Shown here piece after piece: positions 8,717-16,712 of a stretch of DNA of 64,000 bases. Below the pieces are notes generated by a model. The model was not told the origin of the DNA. It searched no databases and saw only the letters and a list, made by a program, of their open reading frames with translations. The position numbers and the translations under genes were made by a program. The first letter of the stretch is position 1, and every line of letters begins with the position of its first letter. The DNA is taken from the NCBI RefSeq assembly GCF_947489035.1, contig NZ_CANLCI010000012.1, positions 50,337 to 114,336 of the forward strand, read 5' to 3'. The DNA is from an uncultured Ferrimonas sp. GTDB taxonomy: Bacteria > Pseudomonadota > Gammaproteobacteria > Enterobacterales > Shewanellaceae.

Positions 8717-9148
8717 ATGAGCCATGCAAAAACGTTACGTCTGCTGATCTTTAGTTGCAGCATCAGTGTCTTATTAAGCGGCTGTTACAGTCTTGGCGGT
8801 CATTATCAACGCGTCTCACTTTCAAGCGGCTATTACAGCAACCAACAGCACCATAGCTACTTGGTCGTTCCCTACTATCGCCCCGATTATCCCAACCACC
8901 ACAAGCCTCAGCGCAAACATCAACATCGCCACAAAGCCAAACATCCTCACTACGTGAAGCCCCAGCGGCCACCAATGATAAAGCCGCGCCCGCACAAGCC
9001 TAGCTATTATGGGCAGGTTCAGCCGCAAAAGCCCTCGCCGGTTAGACGCTCCGGTGGCATACAGCGGCCACAAACTCGGCCTACCATTGCCGATCCGCGG
9101 CGGTTGCCACCCAAGCTGTATAAACCCAAACGCGGCAACCAGCCTTAA
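8717..9148 (+). CDS. His/Pro-rich basic lipoprotein, unknown function
   Basis: A 143-residue outer-membrane or periplasmic lipoprotein candidate. The signal sequence ends in a good lipobox (LLSGC, Cys22). The mature part has low complexity: many His, Pro, Lys, Arg and Tyr residues in short repeats such as HHKPQRKHQHRHK and KPRPHKPSYYGQ, with no predicted fold. A ribosome site (GGAGGG) lies just before the ATG. The histidine clusters could bind metal and the basic charge could bind peptidoglycan or LPS, but both are guesses. It is monocistronic. No family is recognised. Confidence 0.72.
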   Translation: MSHAKTLRLLIFSCSISVLLSGCYSLGGHYQRVSLSSGYYSNQQHHSYLVVPYYRPDYPNHHKPQRKHQHRHKAKHPHYVKPQRPPMIKPRPHKPSYYGQVQPQKPSPVRRSGGIQRPQTRPTIADPRRLPPKLYKPKRGNQP

Positions 9149-9165
9149 GTGCACGATTTACGCAC

Positions 9166-9187
9166 AAAAAAACCCTCCGTTAAGGAG
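9166..9187 (-). terminator. Terminator for the 70-residue minus-strand gene
   Basis: CCCTCC and GGAGGG pair around GTTA. Seven A on the plus strand just before the stem become the T tract of the minus-strand transcript. Confidence 0.75.
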
Positions 9188-9220
9188 GGCTAAAACTAAC
9201 AAGGAGATGAACGTGTTCCC

Positions 9221-9433
9221 TTAAGGACTGGTACGGTAATGGCCGTTAAGCCAGCACTGCGGTAACGTTTCCCCGGACGGAAAAGCTAACGCAGACTTGT
9301 CACAGACTTCCGGATCAGCCAAATCTTGGCCGCATTGGTATTGCACTTGAATTTGCTGAACAAAAGGGTTCAACAAATCCGGTTCGTGGATAACTTCCAC
9401 CAGATCACCAGAGTTTTGTTCACGTAGCAGCAT
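9221..9433 (-). CDS. Small conserved hypothetical protein
   Basis: A 70-residue soluble protein. I chose the ATG at 9433 because GGAG lies 7 bp upstream; an in-frame start at 9460 would lack a ribosome site. The sequence reads like a small family seen in Shewanella-type genomes (MLLREQNSGDLVEV at the start, CWLNGHYR near the end), some of whose members have been called acetyltransferases. It is far too short to be a GNAT enzyme, and no function can be assigned. Confidence 0.7.
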   Translation of the reverse strand: MLLREQNSGDLVEVIHEPDLLNPFVQQIQVQYQCGQDLADPEVCDKSALAFPSGETLPQCWLNGHYRTSP

Positions 9434-9586
9434 GAGCACACTCCATTTGCTGATAACCATTTAAGTGTAGGTAAGCGTGGCGGCATTGGCAGAAAAACCA
9501 AAGAAAATTTGCTCGTTAGCCTTATAAATCCACCGCAAAACAGCGCGAATTGCCACCACGCTGAGCTTAGCCATCATCAACAGAGA

Positions 9587-10894
9587 TTAGCGATGCAGCT
9601 GCTGGGCCTGTTCAATACCCCGCGTCACCGGCAAACGGCTGATCAACACCGCGCCTAAGGCAAAAAACGCCATCACCACCAGTAACGCCTGACGAGTTGA
9701 CAATAGATCCGCCACTAAAGCGAAGGCAGCAGTGCCAACCATCGCCGCCAATCGGGCAAACAGTCCCCAGTAGCCAAACAGTTGGCCGCTGTAGCTGGCA
9801 GGACTTAACAAACCAACCAAGGTACGACTGGCGCTTTGGGTTGCCCCCAACCCCGCTCCCGCCAATAAGGTGCAACCGATAAAGAGTGGGTTTACAGCAA
9901 TGCCGGTCAGTGTGCTCAAACCATTAAGCTGGTGAATGGCCAGCAAGCCCAGTAGCCACCACAACAACGTCAGCAACACCGTTAAGCGCGCCCCGAATTG
10001 GCGCTCTAGCAAACCAAAGCCGATAGAGCCGATAAAGGCGGCGATCTGCAGCGCTAAGAACACCGTGGTTTTTTCCGTACTGCTGAGCACCAACTCTGAT
10101 TCAACGTAGATCCCAAAGAATTTGATCACCGTCGCCATGCCAGCGCTGTAAATCGTGAAAATGATGAAAAACTGAGACAACACCGGCAGTTGCCGCGCTA
10201 GGTGACGACTGGCTACAAACTGCTGCCACGATTGAGCAACCACTTCTGCAAAGCGAATGGACGATTTTGTTACGGGCTTAGGCTCTTGCAGCCACAACAT
10301 AGTGGGCAAAGACAGCAACACAAAATAAGCCGCCACCGCCACCATCGCCCACTGGTGCTGCTGTACATACAAATCCAACTGCTGCGGCGTTGCGGTGATC
10401 ACCCCAAACAACACCAGGATCAGGCTGGCTAGGCCGCCTAAATAGCCGAGCCCCCAACCCAAGCCCGAGATCCAACCCATCGATTGTTGATCAGCAATGT
10501 CTGTTAAAAAGCTGGCACAAAAGACCTCAGAGAGCATCCAGCAGCAGTTGCTCAGCACCAATAAGGTTATCGCCAGCCAGACCATGCCCGGTGCGACAAA
10601 ATAGAGCCCCGCAGTGGCGAGCGCACACAGGCCCATGGTGGCCAACAGCATCCGCTTTTTGCCGCCATACTGATCGATCCAGCTACCAAGCAACGGCGCT
10701 AACAGCATCGCCATGGCACTGGAAATAATGATTGCTGCAGCCCAGTAGCTGTTGCCCCATTCACTGTCGGCCGGCACCACATAACCCACGAAAAAAGCAC
10801 TGTAAACCACCGTTATCACCACCGTGGTGTAAGCCGAGTTCGCCACGTCAAACATGGCCCAGCCAAAGATCTGCCGTTGATTCGCCGTTGCCAT
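9587..10894 (-). CDS. MFS transporter of the UMF1/Atg22-like family
   Basis: A 435-residue inner-membrane carrier with about 12 hydrophobic segments. The N-terminal WAMFDVANSAYTT and the ISGLGWGLGYLGG segment between helices 4 and 5 are characteristic of UMF1 (Atg22-like) permeases. The cytoplasmic loop GSWIDQYGGKKR is the usual MFS loop 2-3 motif. AGGAG lies 5 bp before the ATG. In yeast, Atg22 exports amino acids from the vacuole; bacterial members have no settled substrate. It is divergent to the secreted protein gene at 10969, with 74 bp between the start codons. Confidence 0.85.
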   Translation of the reverse strand: MATANQRQIFGWAMFDVANSAYTTVVITVVYSAFFVGYVVPADSEWGNSYWAAAIIISSAMAMLLAPLLGSWIDQYGGKKRMLLATMGLCALATAGLYFVAPGMVWLAITLLVLSNCCWMLSEVFCASFLTDIADQQSMGWISGLGWGLGYLGGLASLILVLFGVITATPQQLDLYVQQHQWAMVAVAAYFVLLSLPTMLWLQEPKPVTKSSIRFAEVVAQSWQQFVASRHLARQLPVLSQFFIIFTIYSAGMATVIKFFGIYVESELVLSSTEKTTVFLALQIAAFIGSIGFGLLERQFGARLTVLLTLLWWLLGLLAIHQLNGLSTLTGIAVNPLFIGCTLLAGAGLGATQSASRTLVGLLSPASYSGQLFGYWGLFARLAAMVGTAAFALVADLLSTRQALLVVMAFFALGAVLISRLPVTRGIEQAQQLHR

Positions 10895-10968
10895 CCATGC
10901 TCCTGCTTGTTCACCCGCTTACGCCAAAACCACTATGCTTGTCTGTGCAAATCAGTGGAGTCGTTACC

Positions 10969-11577
10969 ATGAAGCGGATCATCTTATTGTTGTGTTTGCC
11001 CGCCATTGCCTGGGCTAAAGTCCCGCTGCAAGAGCGGGATTCACTGCTGTCGTTACTCGGCCAATGGCGTGGCACCATGGAGTACATTGACCACGGCAGT
11101 GGCACAATGCAACAGCAACCGCTGCAGCTCACCGTTAGCAGCACCAATGATCAAACCACCCTAATTGTGCATCGGGAGTTCATCGATCCCGCCATGCCGG
11201 TCGATACCCTGACCATCCGCACCTTGGCTCAACCGGCGCAAGTTGCCTATGTGCGTAATGGCCGAATGAAGTCATTTGAAAGCCGCACTACCGTGATGCA
11301 GGTGCTGAACCCCAACAGCTGGATTTTGGTGCAAGAACACAGCGATGTAGAGAGTAATCGCCCCATCACCATCCGCCACACTTTACGGCGCAGTGGCGAT
11401 AGATTAACCAACACCAAAGAGATCGATTTTAAAGACGATAAACGCGCTTTGTGGCAGCTGCGTTACCGCAGTGCGTACCAACGAATTAACGCCGATAGCG
11501 AGTTAGAAAAACCTGCGCCTTTTATGCTGGCACCACAGCGACGTGGCGACGCTGAAACACTGCTCCCAGTGCTATAA
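10969..11577 (+). CDS. Secreted hypothetical protein
   Basis: A 202-residue protein with a short signal peptide ([16 protein letters not shown]). I chose the ATG at 10969 because it opens this signal and has GTGGAG upstream; longer in-frame starts run into the divergent MFS gene. The mature part begins [20 protein letters not shown] and continues with alternating beta-strand-like segments ([25 protein letters not shown]). This resembles small secreted beta-barrel or lipocalin-like proteins, as an inference from pattern only. No catalytic motif is seen. Confidence 0.7.
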   Translation: MKRIILLLCLPAIAWAKVPLQERDSLLSLLGQWRGTMEYIDHGSGTMQQQPLQLTVSSTNDQTTLIVHREFIDPAMPVDTLTIRTLAQPAQVAYVRNGRMKSFESRTTVMQVLNPNSWILVQEHSDVESNRPITIRHTLRRSGDRLTNTKEIDFKDDKRALWQLRYRSAYQRINADSELEKPAPFMLAPQRRGDAETLLPVL

Positions 11578-11596
11578 ATGATGTCAATAAATCAAT

Positions 11597-11638
11597 CCGT
11601 TGTGATCGCATTCTTTCAATAAAATGCGATCACAACGG
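11597..11638. repeat. 16-bp perfect inverted repeat upstream of maeA
   Basis: CCGTTGTGATCGCATT (11597-11612) and its exact complement (11623-11638) flank a 10-base loop. It lies 20 bp after the secreted-protein stop and about 65 bp before maeA. The T tract afterwards is poor (TTGTTTATC), so it may be a terminator or a protein-binding or mRNA leader element. Confidence 0.75.
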
Positions 11639-11702
11639 GTTGTTTATCATGGTAAGATTGCGCCACTTTTTTGCCCCAGCCACAGGTCCACAAAGGTCTC
11701 TC

Positions 11703-13391
11703 ATGGACGACAACAAACGCCCGCTATTTATTCATTACGCCGGTCCGGTGTTACTCGAATCTCCGCTGCTGAATAAAGGTTCGGCTTTCACTGAAGATGA
11801 ACGCTCATTTTTCAACCTGCACGGGCTCTTGCCAAAAGCGGTCGAAACCATCGATGAGCAGGTTAACCGCGCCGCAGAACAATACCGCGCGTTCACCAAC
11901 GACATGGATCGTCACGTTTACCTGCGCAACATCCAAGACACCAACGAAACCCTGTTTTACCGCTTGGTGCAGGATCACATCAGCGAGATGATGCCAATCA
12001 TCTATACCCCAACCGTGGGCGCGGCCTGTGAGCAGTTCTCTAACATCTATCGCCGCTCCCGTGGTTTGTTCATTTCGTACGAGGATCGCAATCGCGTTGA
12101 CGAGGTGCTGTACAACGCCATTGGTCACAACGTGAAGGTGATTGTGATCACCGACGGCGAGCGGATCTTAGGCTTAGGTGATCAAGGCATTGGCGGCATG
12201 GGCATTCCAATCGGTAAGCTGGCTCTGTACACCGCCTGTGGTGGGATCAGCCCCGCCTACACCTTGCCAATAGTGTTGGATGTGGGCACCGATAACCCAC
12301 AGCGTTTGAACGATCCGATGTACATGGGCGCACGCCATGCCCGCGTTACCGGCGACGAGTACGACAACTTTGTTGATGAAGTGATGCAAGCCATCAAACG
12401 CCGCTGGCCACAAGCCTTGGTGCAGTTTGAAGATTTTGCCCAGCGCAACGCCATGCCGCTGCTGCGCCGCTACAAAGATGAGATGTGCTGCTTTAACGAT
12501 GATATTCAAGGCACCGCCGCGGTCACCGTGGGTTGCTTATTGGCCGCTTGCAAAGCCCAAGGCAGCGAGCTAAAAGATCAAACCATCGCCTTCTTAGGCG
12601 CCGGCTCAGCCGGTTGCGGCATTGCTGAGGCCATTATCGCCGAAATGGTGTCCCAAGGGCTCAGTGAAAACAAAGCCCGCGCGCAAGTGTACATGGTTGA
12701 TCGCTGGGGGCTGCTGCTCGAAGGCATGCCAAACCTGCTCGACTTCCAGCAAAACTTAGTGCAACCGCAAAGCGTCTTGGAACAATGGGCCACCAGCAGT
12801 GACAACATCTCGTTGTTAGAAGTGGTTGAGAACGCCAAACCGTCGGTTTTGGTTGGCGTATCAGGCGCCCCAGGCTTGTTCACCCAACAGGTGATTGAAT
12901 CAATGGCGGCCAATAACGACAAGCCCATTGTGTTCCCGCTTTCCAACCCAACCAGTCGAGTTGAAGCCACTCCAGAAGACGTACTGCGCTGGAGTGAAGG
13001 CCGTGCCTTGGTTGCCACCGGCAGCCCGTTTGCCCCAGTTACCTACGATGAGCAAGAGTTTGTGATTGCCCAGTGCAACAACAGCTACATCTTCCCTGGG
13101 GTTGGCCTTGGGGTACTGGCGGCAGGTGCCGACCGAGTGACAGACAACATGCTTATGGCCGCCAGCCGCGCCTTGGCTGAGTGTTCGCCCTTAGGGCAGA
13201 AAGGGGAAGGCCCGCTGCTGCCAGATCTAGAACAGATCGCCGAGGTCAGCAAGCAGATCGCCTTCGCTGTAGGCAAAAGTGCCATGCAAGACGGAGTGGC
13301 GATGCGGGTGAAGTTGGATCACTTGCGTGATGCCATTGAAGAGAGCTTCTGGTACCCAGAGTACCGTCAATACAAGCGTTCAGCGTTTTAA
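11703..13391 (+). CDS. maeA: NAD-dependent malic enzyme
   Basis: Oxidative decarboxylation of L-malate to pyruvate, CO2 and NADH in the cytoplasm. The ATG at 11703 gives 562 residues, close to E. coli MaeA/SfcA; an in-frame start at 11640 would add an unlike extension through the inverted-repeat region. Visible motifs: [11 protein letters not shown], the catalytic/NAD segment [26 protein letters not shown] and [13 protein letters not shown] at the metal site, and the dinucleotide-binding [12 protein letters not shown]. It ends at a strong terminator. With PEP synthase nearby it could feed pyruvate to gluconeogenesis when the cell grows on organic acids. Confidence 0.96.
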   Translation: MDDNKRPLFIHYAGPVLLESPLLNKGSAFTEDERSFFNLHGLLPKAVETIDEQVNRAAEQYRAFTNDMDRHVYLRNIQDTNETLFYRLVQDHISEMMPIIYTPTVGAACEQFSNIYRRSRGLFISYEDRNRVDEVLYNAIGHNVKVIVITDGERILGLGDQGIGGMGIPIGKLALYTACGGISPAYTLPIVLDVGTDNPQRLNDPMYMGARHARVTGDEYDNFVDEVMQAIKRRWPQALVQFEDFAQRNAMPLLRRYKDEMCCFNDDIQGTAAVTVGCLLAACKAQGSELKDQTIAFLGAGSAGCGIAEAIIAEMVSQGLSENKARAQVYMVDRWGLLLEGMPNLLDFQQNLVQPQSVLEQWATSSDNISLLEVVENAKPSVLVGVSGAPGLFTQQVIESMAANNDKPIVFPLSNPTSRVEATPEDVLRWSEGRALVATGSPFAPVTYDEQEFVIAQCNNSYIFPGVGLGVLAAGADRVTDNMLMAASRALAECSPLGQKGEGPLLPDLEQIAEVSKQIAFAVGKSAMQDGVAMRVKLDHLRDAIEESFWYPEYRQYKRSAF

Positions 13392-13411
13392 TCACTCGCT
13401 GTCGCCACAAT

Positions 13412-13442
13412 AAAAAAGCGCGGGCTAAGGCCCGCGCTTTTT
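13412..13442. terminator. Bidirectional terminator after maeA
   Basis: AAAAAGCGCGGGC pairs with GCCCGCGCTTTTT around TAAG. It has A and T runs on both sides, so it serves maeA and the convergent gene at 13485. Confidence 0.9.
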
Positions 13443-13484
13443 GTTGCTCTTTTGCCCACCGAACGACGGTGAATTGATGCGCTG

Positions 13485-13919
13485 CTAATGAGACAGCATC
13501 GACGTAGGCTGCGCTAACCGCTGCAGCAGCTCTTGTTGCCGTTGTTGCCATGCTTGGCCGCAGGCGTGGCAACAACACCACTCCTTCAGCCCTTGCCACT
13601 GTAACGCCATGGTTACTGCGCTATGGGCTTTATCAGCTTGTTCTTTGGTAATTTTACAGCGGCGGGCGTATAAGCCTTGACGGCGATTCAGCCACTGCTT
13701 AGCCACGTCCGGTATGCGATCGTGATTTTGGCTATAACAGGCTGCAACCACTTCCGCCGATGCCAGCACCTGCCAACACAACGCTAAGTCGATGCTGTCT
13801 GGCTGTGACAGCAGCTGGTTATGCGGCGCCATCAAACGCGTCACCCCACGGGTGCCCACTAATAATCGCAGCCATTCGCTGCTGTAATCATTAGTAAAGG
13901 TGTTGCATTCGTTATTCAT
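13485..13919 (-). CDS. Hypothetical protein with CCCHAC cluster
   Basis: A 144-residue protein that I do not recognise. The ATG at 13919 has GGGAGG 5 bp upstream, while the alternative GTG three bases earlier is too close to that site. The protein looks helical, without a signal or membrane segment. Its single notable feature is the dense cluster CCCHAC at residues 115-120, followed by a glutamine-rich tail. More cysteines at residues 5, 48, 61 and 88 could complete a metal site. It is convergent with maeA and lies 60 bp downstream of the MaoC-like gene in the same direction. Confidence 0.68.
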   Translation of the reverse strand: MNNECNTFTNDYSSEWLRLLVGTRGVTRLMAPHNQLLSQPDSIDLALCWQVLASAEVVAACYSQNHDRIPDVAKQWLNRRQGLYARRCKITKEQADKAHSAVTMALQWQGLKEWCCCHACGQAWQQRQQELLQRLAQPTSMLSH

Positions 13920-13979
13920 CACAACCTCCCTGCATTTGATGCCCCGCTATCAATCAAGTGATCTAAAGCCTAGGCCGAT

Positions 13980-14798
13980 TTAGTGATAGCTGCACTCTAA
14001 CAATGGCTTACGCTTACTGTTCACAAAACGCAGGGCACCATCACAGCCTTCAACCGCACCGCTGATCGGCAACAGCGCCGGGCGTTTAAATTCGAACGCG
14101 GCGAAGCTTACCCCGTTGGGTGCCTTGCTCAGCACCTTCGCAACCATGTACATGCCATGGGCGATGGGCTCATCAAAACCAAAAGGTTTAGACAGCATTC
14201 GATGCAGGTGGATTGGGTTGAAATCGCCAGACAAACGGGCATAACCACGCGCTTGGCTGGCGTCCAGTTGCAGCTCGGTCAGCGTCTGCCATTCACGGTT
14301 TACACGGCGCTCCCGTGCGGGGCGTGTGGTTGGCTTAGGGCCATCCATCTTAATGAAGCAACGCGAGCGGTAGCGGCACACATCTTCGCCGTTAGCACTG
14401 AAGGTGCCCAGCAGTTCAAACTCTAAGCCGCGTTCACCGCGCACTTGCTCGCCTACGCTTAATTCAAACTGGTAGCTTTGGTTTAGATCCAGTGGCGACA
14501 GTTGCTCAAAGCTGACGCCCATGTGGATCATCCCCAGTGGCGTCACTGGGATCTGCGGATCCACCAGCAATTTTATTTGCACCGATTGGGTGGCCACAAA
14601 GGGGTAACACAGCGGCATCGCATCGGGGGCAAATCCGCAGTATTCGTTGTACTTGCGCAGTTGCAGTGGGTCAAAGCGAAAATCGGCGACCCGAATGGTC
14701 ATTGCCGGCAGCTCGGCAGGCACCGTCTTTTTGGTAAATACCTTCCACATTAAGGCTAAGTGGGACGGGATCTGCTGTTGGCTTAGGTCAAGGTGCAT
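13980..14798 (-). CDS. MaoC-like (hot-dog fold) dehydratase-family protein
   Basis: A 272-residue protein with two hot-dog halves. The C-terminal half carries the (R)-hydratase signature: SGDFNPIHLH at about residues 190-199, where Asp and His are the catalytic pair of MaoC enzymes, and GFDEPIAHGMYM afterwards. The N-terminal half (residues 40-160) is a diverged copy without the motif. Family members hydrate trans-2-enoyl-CoA or related thioesters in fatty-acid or polyketide metabolism. The true substrate here is not evident, since no fatty-acid genes are adjacent. Confidence 0.83.
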   Translation of the reverse strand: MHLDLSQQQIPSHLALMWKVFTKKTVPAELPAMTIRVADFRFDPLQLRKYNEYCGFAPDAMPLCYPFVATQSVQIKLLVDPQIPVTPLGMIHMGVSFEQLSPLDLNQSYQFELSVGEQVRGERGLEFELLGTFSANGEDVCRYRSRCFIKMDGPKPTTRPARERRVNREWQTLTELQLDASQARGYARLSGDFNPIHLHRMLSKPFGFDEPIAHGMYMVAKVLSKAPNGVSFAAFEFKRPALLPISGAVEGCDGALRFVNSKRKPLLECSYH

Positions 14799-14927
14799 CT
14801 GCTGTTCTCAATCGCTATAAACTTTTATCAACGGCATAGCATACTCCCCTAGACGCTTCGACAGGACAGACCAGTAAGCGTTTGTTTAAAAAGAATAACC
14901 ACGCCAGCGTAAAGATGGCAGATACAA

Positions 14928-14958
14928 CAACGGCGTCAGAAATTGTCTGACGCCGTTG
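14928..14958 (-). terminator. Hairpin downstream of the LysR gene
   Basis: A 13-bp perfect stem (CAACGGCGTCAGA at 14928-14940 and its complement at 14946-14958) with an AATTG loop. On the minus strand it is followed by TTGTATC, a poor T tract, so the terminator call is moderate. Confidence 0.65.
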
Positions 14959-14989
14959 CTTCATAAGCCGATTTTTTCAACTCAGTATT

Positions 14990-15937
14990 TTAGCTAAAAC
15001 AAAGCTCTTGTTTATGTTGTTCGCGTTCAATCATGCTGCTGTGTGACTGACTGTGCAGCCATTCAAACATCGCTTTAATCGCTGGCACGTCTTTACGATC
15101 TGGGTGACACACCGTTAGGTAAGACTGCTCTGCTGGCACAAACGCATCAATGGGTACCACCAAGTTGCCACACTCCACTTGTGGCGCCACCATCTGCCAG
15201 CGACCAATCGCCACCCCTTGACCAGACATTGCCGCGCGGTAAGCCAGATCAGAACGGTTAAACACAAAACCGTGCGACACCGATAACTGCTCCATGCCAG
15301 CTTTACGTGCCCAGTACATCCACTCGGAATGCACATCGGCGCCGCGCCACGCGCTTTCATCGTGCAGCAACAAGCAGCTGGCTAAGGCATCTGGGTTCTG
15401 CCACAAGTTGTGTTGATCGGCATACTCTTTACTGCACACTGGCACTAGGCTTTCGCCAAACAACACCTGCTGGTGCAAATGGTGACGATCTGGGGTATCA
15501 AAATATACCGCCACATCCACCTTTTCATGCTGAAAATCGGTGGCTCGACTTTGCGCCCGCACGTTCAAGGTCATTTTTGGGTATTCGTTATGTAGGCCGC
15601 CTAGGCGTTCTGCCAGCCAGCAGCGGGCAAAACTGTGAGGCACAGTAATGTTAACGCTTGAAGTGAACTCTTGTTGACGCAGATCGCGAATAGCGCCATC
15701 CAGATCCCCCAGCGAGTTATCCAGCACCGCTAACAGCCCTTGACCCTGCTCCGTTAATTGCAAACGGCGGTTAAAGCGCAAGAACAGTTTGAAGCCCAAT
15801 TGCTCTTCCAATTTCTTAATGCGATGGCTAACTGCACTTTGAGTTAGGTGTAGCTCTTCTGCCGCCTTAGTAAAGCTTAAATGGCGAGCGGCACTCGCAA
15901 AACAAAACATGGACGACAAGATGGTGCTACTGAGCAT
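14990..15937 (-). CDS. LysR-family regulator, DsdC-like
   Basis: A 315-residue transcriptional regulator. The N-terminal winged helix-turn-helix (residues 8-67) contains SFTKAAEELHLTQSAVSHRIKKLE cut into the usual helices. The effector domain (about 95-300) resembles E. coli DsdC, the D-serine deaminase activator, in several stretches: FARCWLAERLG, DVAVYFDTPD, LVPVCSKEYAD and RSDLAYRAAM. DsdC-like proteins also include regulators unrelated to D-serine. No dsdA or transporter is adjacent and the upstream 217 bp lead only into the convergent-side DUF1285 gene, so the target is not indicated. Confidence 0.88.
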   Translation of the reverse strand: MLSSTILSSMFCFASAARHLSFTKAAEELHLTQSAVSHRIKKLEEQLGFKLFLRFNRRLQLTEQGQGLLAVLDNSLGDLDGAIRDLRQQEFTSSVNITVPHSFARCWLAERLGGLHNEYPKMTLNVRAQSRATDFQHEKVDVAVYFDTPDRHHLHQQVLFGESLVPVCSKEYADQHNLWQNPDALASCLLLHDESAWRGADVHSEWMYWARKAGMEQLSVSHGFVFNRSDLAYRAAMSGQGVAIGRWQMVAPQVECGNLVVPIDAFVPAEQSYLTVCHPDRKDVPAIKAMFEWLHSQSHSSMIEREQHKQELCFS

Positions 15938-16154
15938 AAGAGTTCTCTCGGATTATTTTAGATCATTCGAGACTCATCATATTAACTGACACACGAACTG
16001 CAACCGCCCAATTTTGACACAACCCAACAACGGGAGCTTGTTCACAATCTGTTAAAGAGTGCCAGCTGCCAGCGTCACAGTTAGCGCTCAAACAGTGCGC
16101 TTAGTCTATACCCACAAAGGGCAATGAAGATTGCTCAAGCCGCAGCAACACAGG

Positions 16155-16649
16155 CTAATCTTGTGCAAGCACGCACCAATAATCATTTATCATGACGCCA
16201 TAACCTTGGTCTCGATGTTCAGCCATTTCGGCCAAACGGTAGTATAAAGGACGGCTTAATCTAGCCCAGTTACCATGCCATAACTCTACGGCCGGTAACT
16301 GGTTAATGATCGCCCACGGATGATCAGGATTCACTTTACAGCGTACACCAAGTGGGCCAACCAACCAGAAACCATCGTCTTGCTCACACAGATCCGTAAG
16401 GACAAAGGGCAAGTCATCAACTTTGATCCGCCATTTCTCTACCGGTGTCACCAAATAGTATTCACCGTCATCTTCACGCCGCAAAACACTGGCAAACAAC
16501 CGCACCATTCGCTCACGTGCTAACGGCTGCCCTAGGCTGTGCCAGTTGCCATCACGATCGATCCGCATGTCCATGTCACCACACAATGGCGGTTGCCATT
16601 GTGCCAGTTTCGGGTGCTCGCCCACTTGGGTAATTAACCGCTCTAACAT
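16155..16649 (-). CDS. DUF1285 family protein
   Basis: A 164-residue cytosolic protein matching the DUF1285 pattern: PLCGDMDMRIDRDGNW near residue 21, then LFASVLRREDDGEYYLVTPVEKWRI, and FVLTDL afterwards. Known structures in this family show a two-domain beta-rich fold, and function is unknown. AAGGA lies 8 bp before the ATG. It is 63 bp downstream of the YdiJ-type dehydrogenase gene on the same strand without an obvious terminator between, so cotranscription is likely. Confidence 0.88.
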   Translation of the reverse strand: MLERLITQVGEHPKLAQWQPPLCGDMDMRIDRDGNWHSLGQPLARERMVRLFASVLRREDDGEYYLVTPVEKWRIKVDDLPFVLTDLCEQDDGFWLVGPLGVRCKVNPDHPWAIINQLPAVELWHGNWARLSRPLYYRLAEMAEHRDQGYGVMINDYWCVLAQD

Positions 16650-16712
16650 GTGTGTATTCCTTTTACTGGCTCAGCGCTGATGCCAGCAATCACTGGCTCC
16701 GATCCAACTAAA

